NCBI GenBank assembly: GCA_026416815.1
Contig: JAOAEJ010000046.1
Span: forward strand, 51,665 to 115,664
Direction of reading: 5' to 3'
Source of the DNA: Clostridia bacterium
Lineage (GTDB): Bacteria > Bacillota > Clostridia > Acetivibrionales > DSM-2933
DNA length: 64,000 nt
A program made the position numbers and the translations under genes. Below the pieces are notes generated by a model that saw only the letters and a program-made list of their open reading frames with translations, was not told the DNA's origin and searched no databases. Numbering within the stretch: position 1 is the first letter of the stretch; every line of letters starts with the position of its first letter. This document shows, one piece after another, positions 44,247 through 53,358 of the stretch.

Positions 44247-44930
44247 CTATTTCTTTTTACCACCTATAGGACATACCCTCACACATATACCGCATACAGA
44301 GCCCCTGCCTATATGTTTGAATTTAGTATTCATATACTCACTACATGCTTTTGCATCCACAATGGTACTTCTATCACAGCCCTCCTGCCAACAGTTTCCT
44401 GTAAGAGCCATTGCGGGACAATTTTCGACACACTTCCTACACTCTGCACACTTATGCTCCAACAATTCTGCTTGGACAGTCAGTTCAGCATCTGTCAATA
44501 TTGTTCCCAGCCTCACCCTTGGACCATATTTGGAGCTAATGAAAAGTCCGTTTCTTCCTATCCATCCCAGTCCAGCCATGACTGCCCCTGTCTTGTGAGG
44601 AAAAACTCCACAGTATTTATCCTCTGAATTATTAACTGTTTGAGACGCAGGAACAGCTAGTGCATTATAACCCTTCTCCTGCAAAAGGAGAGTAGCTCTA
44701 AGTGTTATTTGATCAATTAATGAATTGACAGTCCTATAGTGATGGAAGTATGTATAGGTAGGACAATCACTAATCTGCTCTATGATAAAGTCAGAAAGGC
44801 GGATACCTATGGTAATAGCGTAAGGAAGCCCTTTAAGGCTTTGCGGCAGCTTACTTTCCACATTGGAGAATCCTACAAATGAAGCTCCCCAGTCCTTTAG
44901 CTTTCCCTCTATCTCTTCAGTAAAATTCAA
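44247..44930 (-). CDS. QueG-like double [4Fe-4S] protein
   Basis: 227 residues. The C-terminal part has two Fe-S motifs (CAECRKCVENCP and CGICVRVCP, plus a separate Cys) as in epoxyqueuosine reductase QueG and related reductive proteins; the N-terminal part (GASFVGFSNVESKLPQ; Y-H-H-Y-R-T-V-N) resembles DUF1730. It is much shorter than typical QueG (about 310-380 residues) and lacks the HEAT tail, so it may be a different member of the superfamily. The TTG 44928-44930 follows AAGGAGGAG at six bases. Single gene. Confidence 0.75.
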   Translation of the reverse strand: MNFTEEIEGKLKDWGASFVGFSNVESKLPQSLKGLPYAITIGIRLSDFIIEQISDCPTYTYFHHYRTVNSLIDQITLRATLLLQEKGYNALAVPASQTVNNSEDKYCGVFPHKTGAVMAGLGWIGRNGLFISSKYGPRVRLGTILTDAELTVQAELLEHKCAECRKCVENCPAMALTGNCWQEGCDRSTIVDAKACSEYMNTKFKHIGRGSVCGICVRVCPIGGKKK

Positions 44931-45105
44931 TTAAGACTCCTCCTTGTATTTTCTTATAATAAATAATCAAGTCTAAACTATCATTATTATAACACATTAA
45001 ATATAGTTTACTATAAAACTTAAGAGTATGTTTTGTAGGGTAATATGGCAATACTTTTGTCGTTGTGCTATAATTCATTATAACAAGTAAAATTGGAGGT
45101 ATGAT

Positions 45106-45645
45106 ATGAATCTATTGGGAAGTAGCAAGGAGTTGGCAGAAAATAAACTTATACTACTTTACATTATAGATAAAATAAATATTCCAGTCAGCAACCTGCA
45201 CGTAACGAAAATCATACTGGAAAACAGGTTTATGAACTATTTCTTCCTCCAACAATTTCTTAATGAGCTTTGTGATAATAATCTTCTTGAGTGCAATGTA
45301 TTAAACGATAAAACCTACTACATAATAACAAGGAGAGGCAAGGAAACATTAAGCTATTTCCTTAACCTCATTCCACCAGGGATAAAAGCAAGCATAGATA
45401 ATACAATATCATCTATTAAAAAAGCTATAAAGAATGAAACTCATGTCACTGCAGAATATTTGCCGGAAAGTGAAAATGAATACGTGGTTTCATGTAAGAT
45501 TCAAGAAGATAACTTTACCCTTATAGATTTAAAAGTCACTGTAGGCTCAAAGCATGACGCTCGCGCTATTTGTGATAGTTGGAAGAAGAACCCCCAAGAA
45601 ATTTATCAGGAGATAATTAGCTGTCTCATAAGAAAAAGAGAATAA
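45106..45645 (+). CDS. DUF4364 family protein
   Basis: A 179-residue clostridial protein with a winged-helix-like N-terminal half (KLILLYIIDKINIPVSN; LQQFLNELCDNNLLE; YYIITRRGKETLSYF) and a beta-rich C-terminal half (ENEYVVSCKIQEDNFTLIDL). This agrees with DUF4364, a conserved Clostridia family of unknown role; the N-terminal half suggests DNA binding. GGAGG lies seven bases before ATG. An extended -10 box (TGCTATAAT, 45066-45074) may be the promoter. It ends in a convergent terminator. Confidence 0.82.
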   Translation: MNLLGSSKELAENKLILLYIIDKINIPVSNLHVTKIILENRFMNYFFLQQFLNELCDNNLLECNVLNDKTYYIITRRGKETLSYFLNLIPPGIKASIDNTISSIKKAIKNETHVTAEYLPESENEYVVSCKIQEDNFTLIDLKVTVGSKHDARAICDSWKKNPQEIYQEIISCLIRKRE

Positions 45646-45659
45646 ATGTACAGTATTCA

Positions 45660-45694
45660 AAAAGCCTTCCCTCAACTTACGAGGGAAGGCTTTT
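45660..45694. terminator. Convergent terminator
   Basis: AAAGCCTTCCCTC/GAGGGAAGGCTTTT with a seven-base loop, shared by DUF4364 and the convergent small gene. Confidence 0.88.
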
Positions 45695-45974
45695 ATGAGC
45701 TTGGATAAAAAAACTTCTTAACCACTTCATTATCGCCCAGCTTAACACCTCTATTCCTTGCTTCATTCAATAGAGTCATTAATTCATGCCTGGCAAAGTC
45801 AAGTCTTAATCTCGCAATTTTTAATTTTCCGTAATCGTCATTAACATCTTTTAGAAAAACTTCGCTTATCTTATATATCTTATACGCTTTTTCTATCTTT
45901 TTAAGCAGCCCGGAATTTTCACTCTCCTTATTAAACATATTATTTTTACTACCCTCAAAACATTCATCAATCAT
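45693..45974 (-). CDS. Hypothetical helical protein (93 aa), possibly YaaL/DUF2508-like
   Basis: 93 residues, helical and charged: K-I-E-K-A-Y-K-I-Y-K-I-S-E-V-F-L-K-D-V-N, then LKIARLRLDFARHELMTLLNEAR. The spacing of aromatic, acidic and L-L-N-E-A-R residues resembles DUF2508 (YaaL), but the family's usual neighbour (recR) is absent here, so this remains a suggestion. A G-rich site (GGCGGGG) precedes ATG 45972-45974 at somewhat long spacing. Single gene. Confidence 0.6.
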   Translation of the reverse strand: MIDECFEGSKNNMFNKESENSGLLKKIEKAYKIYKISEVFLKDVNDDYGKLKIARLRLDFARHELMTLLNEARNRGVKLGDNEVVKKFFYPSS

Positions 45975-46122
45975 TAAGTTTACACCCCGCCAAGAATTAT
46001 ATAGTAACAGTCAATACATATTATGTGAAGTGTGCAAAAGTGTACCTGTACAATGCCCCCTAATAAAAAATTTAATCTATTTCCTATATTTAATCAACTT
46101 TGCCGGTAACAACCCATTATAT

Positions 46123-47325
46123 TTATATTTCTATCTTATATCCTTTGTTCCTGAGCATGTTACATAGTGCCTCGGCATGTTCCCTGTTCTTTGTCTCCAG
46201 AACCATATTAACCTCTGCAAACCCCAGTTCAATGCCTTCCTTATCCCTGTAATGATTTATGGATACGATATTAACCTTGGCTCCAGCAAGCAAATCTATA
46301 AGTCCCCTAAGTTGGCCCGGCTTATCTTTTAGAATAGTCTTTATTTCTACCTTTCTCCCGGACTTTATCAGCCCTTTATGTATAATCATTGACACAAGGT
46401 TTATATCAATATTTCCTCCAGAAACAACTACACCAATTTTTTTATCCTTTGCAAGTATCTTTTTGTCCATGATTGCTGCTAGAGCAACAGCACCGGCTCC
46501 TTCAACAATAACTTTGGCCCTTTCGAGAAGCATTAATATCGCTGCAGCTATTTCATCCTCAGTAACAGTAACAATATCATCCACATACTTCTGTACCATC
46601 GAGAAAGTCAAATTTCCCGGCTTTCTTACCGCTATGCCGTCGGCTATAGTATTTGCAAGGTTTATGGTAGTGAGTTCTCCTTCGCTTAGAGACCTTTTCA
46701 TAGCGTCAAATCCTTCTGTTTCAACGCCTACTACCTTTATTCCGGGCTTGATGGTCTTTGCCGCCAAACCAATCCCCGAAATCAATCCCCCTCCCCCGAC
46801 CGGCGCCACAATCATATCCAGGTCAGCTATATGCTCCAACATTTCAATCCCTACCGTCCCCTGTCCGGCTATAACATGCGGGTCGTTAAAAGCATGTATA
46901 AAAGTCATGCCACTGCTAGCCTGAATGTCCAATGCTTTTTTATAAGCGTCATCATAGCCGTTTCCATGCAAAACAACCTCTGCTCCATACCCTTTAGTAG
47001 CCATAACTTTGGCAATAGGGGTACTTTCAGGCATTACAACAATAGCTTTTATTCCCTTGCTGCCTGCTGCATAGGCAACCCCCTGGGCATGGTTCCCTGC
47101 CGAAGCAGTAATAACTCCTTTAGCCATTTCCTCTTCGGTCAGGTTTACTATTCTGTTATACGCCCCTCTTATTTTGAAGGACCCGGTCTTCTGGAAGTTC
47201 TCCATCTTTAGGTAAATGTCATTGCCACTAATATTGCTGAATGTCCTACTGTGCATTAAAGCAGTGGGTTCCAGCAATTTTCCAATAACTGAATGGGCTT
47301 TTTGGACATCTTCAAAACTTACCAT
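46123..47325 (-). CDS. ilvA: Threonine ammonia-lyase
   Basis: A PLP enzyme that converts threonine to 2-oxobutanoate and ammonia, feeding isoleucine synthesis or catabolism. 400 residues, with the PLP lysine in GSFKIRGA (Lys51), the Gly-rich phosphate loop VGGGGL near residue 176, and one C-terminal ACT-like domain (about 325-400, ILKDKPGQLRGLIDLLAG). This length and single regulatory domain match the short form seen in Firmicutes and in TdcB-related enzymes. GGAG before ATG. Whether it is biosynthetic or catabolic is not deducible. Confidence 0.93.
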   Translation of the reverse strand: MVSFEDVQKAHSVIGKLLEPTALMHSRTFSNISGNDIYLKMENFQKTGSFKIRGAYNRIVNLTEEEMAKGVITASAGNHAQGVAYAAGSKGIKAIVVMPESTPIAKVMATKGYGAEVVLHGNGYDDAYKKALDIQASSGMTFIHAFNDPHVIAGQGTVGIEMLEHIADLDMIVAPVGGGGLISGIGLAAKTIKPGIKVVGVETEGFDAMKRSLSEGELTTINLANTIADGIAVRKPGNLTFSMVQKYVDDIVTVTEDEIAAAILMLLERAKVIVEGAGAVALAAIMDKKILAKDKKIGVVVSGGNIDINLVSMIIHKGLIKSGRKVEIKTILKDKPGQLRGLIDLLAGAKVNIVSINHYRDKEGIELGFAEVNMVLETKNREHAEALCNMLRNKGYKIEI

Positions 47326-47427
47326 TTATACTCACTCCTTTATAGCTACCAAGCAGCACTACATATTATATCAGATTGCCCATACTAAAATAACTCATAA
47401 TTTAAAAAATTTGGTTGTAAAAGATAC

Positions 47428-47470
47428 AAAAAAAGAGTTATAGGCTATACCTATAAAAACTCCTTTTTTT
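47428..47470 (-). terminator. Terminator of yhbY
   Basis: A-run, GAGTTATAGG/CCTATAAAAACTC and T-run; on the minus strand it ends with seven or more Ts and lies between yhbY and ilvA. Confidence 0.75.
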
Positions 47471-47535
47471 GTGAATTGTTCCTCTATTATAAACAGTTCT
47501 ATTCACATGTACATGTTTTACTCAGCAACAAATTT

Positions 47536-47826
47536 CTAAGGGAGCTCGATCACCCTGTTCTCCTTTGATTCCTTATACAATACAAACTTACTGCCTATGA
47601 CCTGTATCACTTCTGCCCCGGTACGTTCCGCAATCTCTTCGCATACTTCCCGTGTGTCGGTCAAAGCATTTTTCAGTACTGTAGCCTTGATTAGTTCCCT
47701 GGCCTCCAGTGCATCACTAAACTGCTTTACCATATTGTCGCTTACACCGCCTTTTCCAACTTGAAAAATAGGCTGTATATTATTAGCAAGACTTCTCAAA
47801 TAACTCCGTTGTTTTCCTGTAAGCAT
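47536..47826 (-). CDS. yhbY: YhbY-family CRM-domain RNA-binding protein
   Basis: A 96-residue CRM-domain protein linked to large-subunit ribosome assembly. The family start L-T-G-K-Q-R-S-Y-L-R-S-L-A, the motif FQVGKGGVSDNMV (GxxG loop of the KH-like fold) and the A-R-E-L-I-K-A-T-V-L segment are present. GGAGG precedes ATG at ten bases. It follows obgE and a small Cys protein gene on the same strand, a common neighbourhood. Confidence 0.92.
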   Translation of the reverse strand: MLTGKQRSYLRSLANNIQPIFQVGKGGVSDNMVKQFSDALEARELIKATVLKNALTDTREVCEEIAERTGAEVIQVIGSKFVLYKESKENRVIELP

Positions 47827-47865
47827 TATTCTGTGTCCTCCATTTTTCTATATAACGTCTTATAT

Positions 47866-47932
47866 AGATAACGAACTCTAAAAGTGATTTTTTCCATCTA
47901 GGAAATCACTAAGTTTAGACTCTTCGTTATCT
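47866..47932. repeat. Repeat family C, mid-size copy (67 bp)
   Basis: Inverted ends AGATAACGAA/TTCGTTATCT with the AAATCACTAAGTTTAGA core (complement of TAAACTTAGTGATTT). It lies upstream of yhbY. Confidence 0.7.
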
Positions 47933-47977
47933 TTACATAAATTATGGGGATAGAATCCTGTTCTATCCCCCGTACAT

Positions 47978-48166
47978 TCAAACCTCAACCTCTTTGCGGC
48001 TTTTTCTCCTATGCACTTCGTAACCCGGATCTCCTTTTTTCCAGCCGCTCCTATTTTTTTCGATTACACTATTCTGTGCTTCTTGATTCAATACAAAGTC
48101 ATTTTTCATCAGGCAAAAATATGCTACACTGCCTGTTTTGCAGTTTTCACATTTTAAACATTCCAT
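47978..48166 (-). CDS. Small cysteine-containing protein (62 aa)
   Basis: 62 residues, starting M-E-C-L-K-C-E-N-C-K with C-x2-C-x2-C and a later Cys in Y-F-C-L; the rest is basic, ending in H-R-R-K-S-R-K-E-V-E-V. It may bind zinc or iron through the cysteines. GGAGGGG lies 14 bases from the ATG, so a start at an upstream non-ATG codon is possible. It lies between obgE and yhbY on the same strand. No family recognised. Confidence 0.6.
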   Translation of the reverse strand: MECLKCENCKTGSVAYFCLMKNDFVLNQEAQNSVIEKNRSGWKKGDPGYEVHRRKSRKEVEV

Positions 48167-48328
48167 AAGAATAAATGCTGCCCCTCCGTATACGGTTTAT
48201 TGTTTGTTTTGCTGTTTTTCAAGAATATTTTACACCAGACTTTACATGTTTGTCCAGTAGTTATTCATGTATACATGAGGCGTACCGAACCGCCAGGCAA
48301 ACACCTTTCCGCATAACTAGAGAGCCTA
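48167..48328. other. Gap between obgE and the small Cys protein
   Basis: 162 bp. No gene or clear terminator found after obgE, so read-through into the small gene is likely. Confidence 0.35.
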
Positions 48329-49609
<1,281 letters not shown>

Positions 49610-49649
49610 TCAACTCCGTGGTAAAACTTTAGTTATAAAGCTTAGTTAT

Positions 49650-49795
49650 AGATACTTTATTGTAAAGTTCAAAAATTAGCCACCACCCTTCCCCTCCTCG
49701 AAGGAGGGAAGATTTTGTTTTGCGGCGAAGCCGCAAGTAGGAGGGCTATGCCCCCTACACCCCCAATTTTAAATTTTACAATAAACTATCTTTAT
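49650..49795. repeat. MITE-like element with terminal inverted repeats (family D)
   Basis: About 27-bp imperfect inverted ends (AGATACTTTATTGTAAAGTT and the complement of TTTTACAATAAACTATCT) enclose a GC-richer core with three hairpins: TCCCCTCCT/AGGAGGGA, GCGGC/GCCGC, and GGAGGGC/GCCCCC-type. No coding content. It sits upstream of obgE. Confidence 0.65.
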
Positions 49796-49895
49796 AGATA
49801 AGTCACTGTAAAAGTGTTTTTTTCCAGTTAGGCAAGTCGCACTTAGCACAGCTCATTGCCTAACTGGAAATCACTAAGTTTACACTAACTTATCT
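49796..49895. repeat. Repeat family C, long copy (100 bp)
   Basis: Ends AGATAAGT/ACTTATCT and inner arms CCAGTTAGGCAA/TTGCCTAACTGG make a near-complete inverted repeat of about 40 bp per arm, with the TCACTAAGTTTACA core. It abuts the family D element. Confidence 0.7.
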
Positions 49896-49919
49896 TTAGT
49901 ATGTACATTATATAAAAAT

Positions 49920-49944
49920 AAATCCCGGCATTTGCCGGGATTTT
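49920..49944. terminator. Terminator of the rng-rplU-prp-rpmA operon
   Basis: AAATCCCGGCA/TGCCGGGATTT with T-runs on both strands, right after rpmA. Confidence 0.9.
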
Positions 49945-49945
49945 T

Positions 49946-50230
49946 TTATACTGTTGCAGTCACTATACTTACTTTCTTTTTGTCTTTGCCCATTCTTTCG
50001 AACTTAACCTTTCCGTCAATAAGTGCGAAGAGTGTGTCATCGCCACCCTTACCTACGTTATTACCCGGATGGATTTTTGTTCCTCTCTGTCTCACAAGGA
50101 TGTTCCCAGCTAATACGAACTGACCGTCAGCTCTTTTAACACCAAGCCTTTTAGATTCACTATCACGGCCGTTCCTAGTGCTACCAACCCCTTTTTTGTG
50201 AGCGAACAGCTGAAGATTTATTTTAATCAT
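49946..50230 (-). CDS. rpmA: 50S ribosomal protein L27
   Basis: L27 (94 residues) sits near the peptidyl-transferase centre. The N-terminus reads [14 protein letters not shown]: the first ten residues are the Firmicute extension that Prp removes after Phe-Ala (L-Q-L-F-A), exposing the conserved H-K-K-G. ATG 50228-50230 follows GAGGAGGTG; the longer frame to 50248 overlaps the prp stop. Last gene of the operon, four bases after prp. Confidence 0.97.
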   Translation of the reverse strand: MIKINLQLFAHKKGVGSTRNGRDSESKRLGVKRADGQFVLAGNILVRQRGTKIHPGNNVGKGGDDTLFALIDGKVKFERMGKDKKKVSIVTATV

Positions 50231-50234
50231 CGGA

Positions 50235-50567
50235 TTACACCTCCTCATCTAAAACCGATACGTAATCTTCATAAACCATCTCAACCTGTCTAAAGCCTAT
50301 AGCAGTAGTCTCAAGAATTATTCCGGCAATTTGTTTTTTATCCGATGGGATATCTGCAGGGATAGTGCAACGTATATAGCCATGTTTTTGAGTGTAAAAG
50401 TTTTTTAATCCCGCAAGATCCTCCAAAGCTCCAATCGCAGTCTGCGCAGTAACCGAAATCGCTGCACACACTATGTCTCTTCCTGCTTTTGCAAATCTTG
50501 CGTGTCCCTTAACAGTAAACTGCCAAATAAATCCTTCCTTATCTCTGACTATGCCTATGTTAATCAT
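50235..50567 (-). CDS. prp: Ribosomal-processing cysteine protease Prp
   Basis: Prp (YsxB/DUF464) cleaves the N-terminal extension from L27 in Firmicutes, and lies between rplU and rpmA as here. 110 residues; the catalytic His and Cys are in [18 protein letters not shown] (His22, Cys34 in family terms). The neighbouring L27 carries the matching cleavage site. It starts 11 bp after rplU and ends four bases before rpmA. Confidence 0.95.
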   Translation of the reverse strand: MINIGIVRDKEGFIWQFTVKGHARFAKAGRDIVCAAISVTAQTAIGALEDLAGLKNFYTQKHGYIRCTIPADIPSDKKQIAGIILETTAIGFRQVEMVYEDYVSVLDEEV

Positions 50568-50578
50568 TACTTAATTCC

Positions 50579-50890
50579 TTATGCGTTGATCTTTTCAATC
50601 TGAACCTTTGTGTACGGCTGCCTATGACCTTGTTTCTTTCTATAGCCTTTTTTAGGCTTATACTTGAAAACGATAATCTTCTTATCTTTGCCATGGCTCA
50701 ACACTTTAGCACTAACGCTTACAGCGTTTACTACCGGGCTTCCAAAAGTAACAGAACCTTCTTTTGATACTGCAAGAACTTTATCAAAAGTAACAGCTGT
50801 ACCTGCTTCAGCAACGAGTTTTTCTATGAAAACAACATCGCCTTCCTGTACTTTATACTGTTTTCCACCTGTTTCAATTATAGCGTACAT
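50579..50890 (-). CDS. rplU: 50S ribosomal protein L21
   Basis: 103 residues, normal for bL21: start [16 protein letters not shown] and the end [18 protein letters not shown]. It binds 23S rRNA. First of the rplU-prp-rpmA group; a structured leader may lie upstream. Confidence 0.97.
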   Translation of the reverse strand: MYAIIETGGKQYKVQEGDVVFIEKLVAEAGTAVTFDKVLAVSKEGSVTFGSPVVNAVSVSAKVLSHGKDKKIIVFKYKPKKGYRKKQGHRQPYTKVQIEKINA

Positions 50891-51030
50891 CTAAACACCT
50901 CCTCATTCCAGTCTCGCCGGATAGACATCCTATCTACTATAAGTAAGATATGTGATATCACAAAAGGCAGCAATCCTTAAAATCGCTTAAAGCTTGCATT
51001 TGACGGCCCTTGCCGTGCGGCTACCGATAT
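50891..51030 (-). ncRNA. Candidate L21 leader (autoregulatory)
   Basis: The 143 bp between rng and rplU can fold: near 50930-50970 TGATATCA and GATAGACATCCTATC-type palindromes, and near 51000-51025 GCACGGCAAGGGCCGTC. Firmicute rplU genes have a known L21 leader, so this is a reasonable candidate, not proven by the fold. Confidence 0.45.
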
Positions 51031-51033
51031 ATT

Positions 51034-52530
51034 CTAGCACACCAACGTATTAATGTCAACCTCTCTAATTTTTAACTCTTCATGTCTTACATCATTAGAG
51101 GGCTTTATAACTATCTTCCTGTTATAGGCACTTTCGAGCTCTGTTAGCACGTGCATATCAGCACCGGTTAGTATAGAAGCTACCGAAGGATGAACCTCAA
51201 CCTGTATAGCATGAGCGATGGACTGACTGAAGTAGTGCCCTATCTCCTTCTCTATATGCCTTGCAATAGAATGAGGAGCAAGGATTTTCCCTGTACCTTC
51301 ACAGTAAGGACAATCAATATTCATTACCGAAGATAACTCCTGCCTTACCTTCTTTCTAGTCATTTCGATCAATCCCAGCCCCGTCATACCTACAACGGTA
51401 GTCTTTGTACGGTCTCTTTTGAGCGCATGTCTTAATGCATCCAGCACCATTTGACGATGTTCCTGCTCTGTCATGTCAATAAAGTCGATTATTATTATCC
51501 CGCCGATATCCCTTAATCTGATTTGCTTTGCTATTTCCTTGGCTGCATCAATGTTTGTTTTTAATACTGTATCCTCAAGATTGCTCCCTCCAACATATTT
51601 GCCGGTATTTACATCTATAACCGTAAGTGCCTCGGTCTTATCGATTATCAAATAGCCGCCGCACTTGAGCCATACTTTTCTGGCGAGTGCCTTGGAAATC
51701 CTGGATTCAATCTGATAGTATTCAAACAAATCGTAGTTCTTGCTGAAATATTCTACTCTTAGCCTTAGCGCCGGAGAGATCATATCTACAAGTTCCAGTA
51801 CCTTCTGGTACTGCTGGCGGTCATTGATAATAAATTTATCTACATTCCATGTAAACAAGTCTCTTACCGTTCTGTAGATTAAATTTACATCTTTGTGTAT
51901 ACAGCGTGGAACCGGACCGCTGCGTTCCTTCTGCTTGATTTTATCCCACAGCTTTATAAGGAAGTTCAAATCCTGACTGAAGTCTTCCTCACTTTTCCCC
52001 TCAGAAGCTGTCCTTACTATAAGCCCCATATCCTTAGGTTTGATATTTTCAGCAACTTTTTTCAGCTTACTTCTTTCGCCGTCATTTTCTATTCTTCTAG
52101 AGACCCCTACATAATCGGCGTTGGGCAGCAAAACCAAGTGTCTGCCAGGGAGAGTTATGTGAGTGGTAACCCTTGGCCCTTTAGTGCCTATAGGTTCCTT
52201 TACCACCTGTACAGTTATCTCCTGCCCCGGCCTTAGTAACTCATCGATATTATACCCTCTGTAATCGTGGCCGCCTTCTTCTTCCTCTTCAGAAAAATCC
52301 TTTTGAGGTATAGCATCACCTACGTATAAAAACGCATTTTTTTCAAAACCAATATCTATGAAGGCAGCTTGCATTCCCGGAAGAACACTGCTTACCTTTC
52401 CTCTGTATATATTACCTACAAGTCTTTCGTGATAGGGTCTTTCAATATATATTTCAACGAGTTCTTTATCTTCAAGCAAAGCAACGCGTGTTTCTTCAGA
52501 CCCAACGTCAACAATTATTTCGTTTACCAT
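51034..52530 (-). CDS. rng: Ribonuclease G (RNase E/G family)
   Basis: 498 residues, the size of RNase G. Residues 30-110 hold the S1 domain (GNIYRGKVSSVLPGMQAAFIDIGFEKNAFL); the catalytic RNase E/G core follows with DVNTGKYVGG and GGIIIIDFIDM (metal-binding Asp residues), and the CPYCEGTG zinc-link Cys pair near 400. It processes rRNA and mRNA. GGGGTGAT before ATG. It lies after the radical-SAM pair and before rplU, a conserved clostridial order. Confidence 0.93.
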   Translation of the reverse strand: MVNEIIVDVGSEETRVALLEDKELVEIYIERPYHERLVGNIYRGKVSSVLPGMQAAFIDIGFEKNAFLYVGDAIPQKDFSEEEEEGGHDYRGYNIDELLRPGQEITVQVVKEPIGTKGPRVTTHITLPGRHLVLLPNADYVGVSRRIENDGERSKLKKVAENIKPKDMGLIVRTASEGKSEEDFSQDLNFLIKLWDKIKQKERSGPVPRCIHKDVNLIYRTVRDLFTWNVDKFIINDRQQYQKVLELVDMISPALRLRVEYFSKNYDLFEYYQIESRISKALARKVWLKCGGYLIIDKTEALTVIDVNTGKYVGGSNLEDTVLKTNIDAAKEIAKQIRLRDIGGIIIIDFIDMTEQEHRQMVLDALRHALKRDRTKTTVVGMTGLGLIEMTRKKVRQELSSVMNIDCPYCEGTGKILAPHSIARHIEKEIGHYFSQSIAHAIQVEVHPSVASILTGADMHVLTELESAYNRKIVIKPSNDVRHEELKIREVDINTLVC

Positions 52531-52548
52531 CTACATCACCCCATATTC

Positions 52549-53358
52549 CTACAGGACGGCAGGATCAAGAGGATCTATTATCCTTCCCTCCTTGCCCACA
52601 AATAGTCCTGTCCGATGAACTTTTACAAGTTTAATTTCAATATCACTAGTTTCGTTTATAGCTGCGACTAGCAAATCCGGTTTTAAGTTTGCTGCAGCAC
52701 CTGCGCTTAACAGCATAGAAAGACAGAACATATTATCTATTTCGTAACTTAATTTTTTTGTGTCGATAGCCGAGAGTTTACTCATATATTCCAAAATAAC
52801 AGGGTTAGAACATTTACATTGTTCCTGTTCTTCTCCCGTTTCCTCTTCCTTCAAAGCTTCTGCTTTCAAGCGGTATATCATAGGCTTGATATCTACATCC
52901 CTAACACCCTTTTTGCCCTCTTTCTTGACTATCAAAGCAGGCTTTGACAGAAATTCATCCAACTTCTGATTTACATTATTTATTCCCATCTTTTTAGTGG
53001 AAGAAACTAAAATATCATAGGAAGCAGTGGTTATTAATGCCATTATATTTCCTTTTGATTTCTTTGCTTTTGCCTCTACAATTTGCAGCCCTGCTGGAAG
53101 CTCCTTATTAAGCCTTTCTACAAAGTCATCCGGCTCTATCGGACTTGAAAAGTCAAATTCCGCATATTCCGCTTCACTGGTAACCCCCACAGACATCGGT
53201 AACCCGAAGACCATCTGGGGATGAGGGTTAAACCCCTGAGAATAGGCAATAGGAATATGGGCACGCCTGATTGCCCTGGCACATACCTGCATTAAATCAA
53301 GATGTGAGATGTATTTGACTTCTTCCCCACGAATAAATTTAGCTCTTAAACTACTCAA
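52549..53358 (-). CDS. TIGR03936 family protein (radical-SAM partner)
   Basis: A 269-residue protein of DUF2344/TIGR03936, found beside the TIGR03960 radical-SAM gene; function unknown, perhaps RNA modification. The start S-S-L-R-A-K-F-I-R-G-E-E-V-K-Y-I-S-H-L-D-L and the YSQGFNPHPQMVFGLPMSVG block are family landmarks. The TTG at 53356-53358 follows GGAGGGGG at eight bases and overlaps the upstream stop by eight bases; the longer frame to 53391 starts upstream of that site. Confidence 0.88.
   Translation of the reverse strand: MSSLRAKFIRGEEVKYISHLDLMQVCARAIRRAHIPIAYSQGFNPHPQMVFGLPMSVGVTSEAEYAEFDFSSPIEPDDFVERLNKELPAGLQIVEAKAKKSKGNIMALITTASYDILVSSTKKMGINNVNQKLDEFLSKPALIVKKEGKKGVRDVDIKPMIYRLKAEALKEEETGEEQEQCKCSNPVILEYMSKLSAIDTKKLSYEIDNMFCLSMLLSAGAAANLKPDLLVAAINETSDIEIKLVKVHRTGLFVGKEGRIIDPLDPAVL

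Noticed and set aside
46259..46924. Long open frame opposite ilvA
   Set aside because: Shadow of the ilvA codons on the other strand, with low-complexity Ser/Ile/Pro composition and no ribosome binding site.
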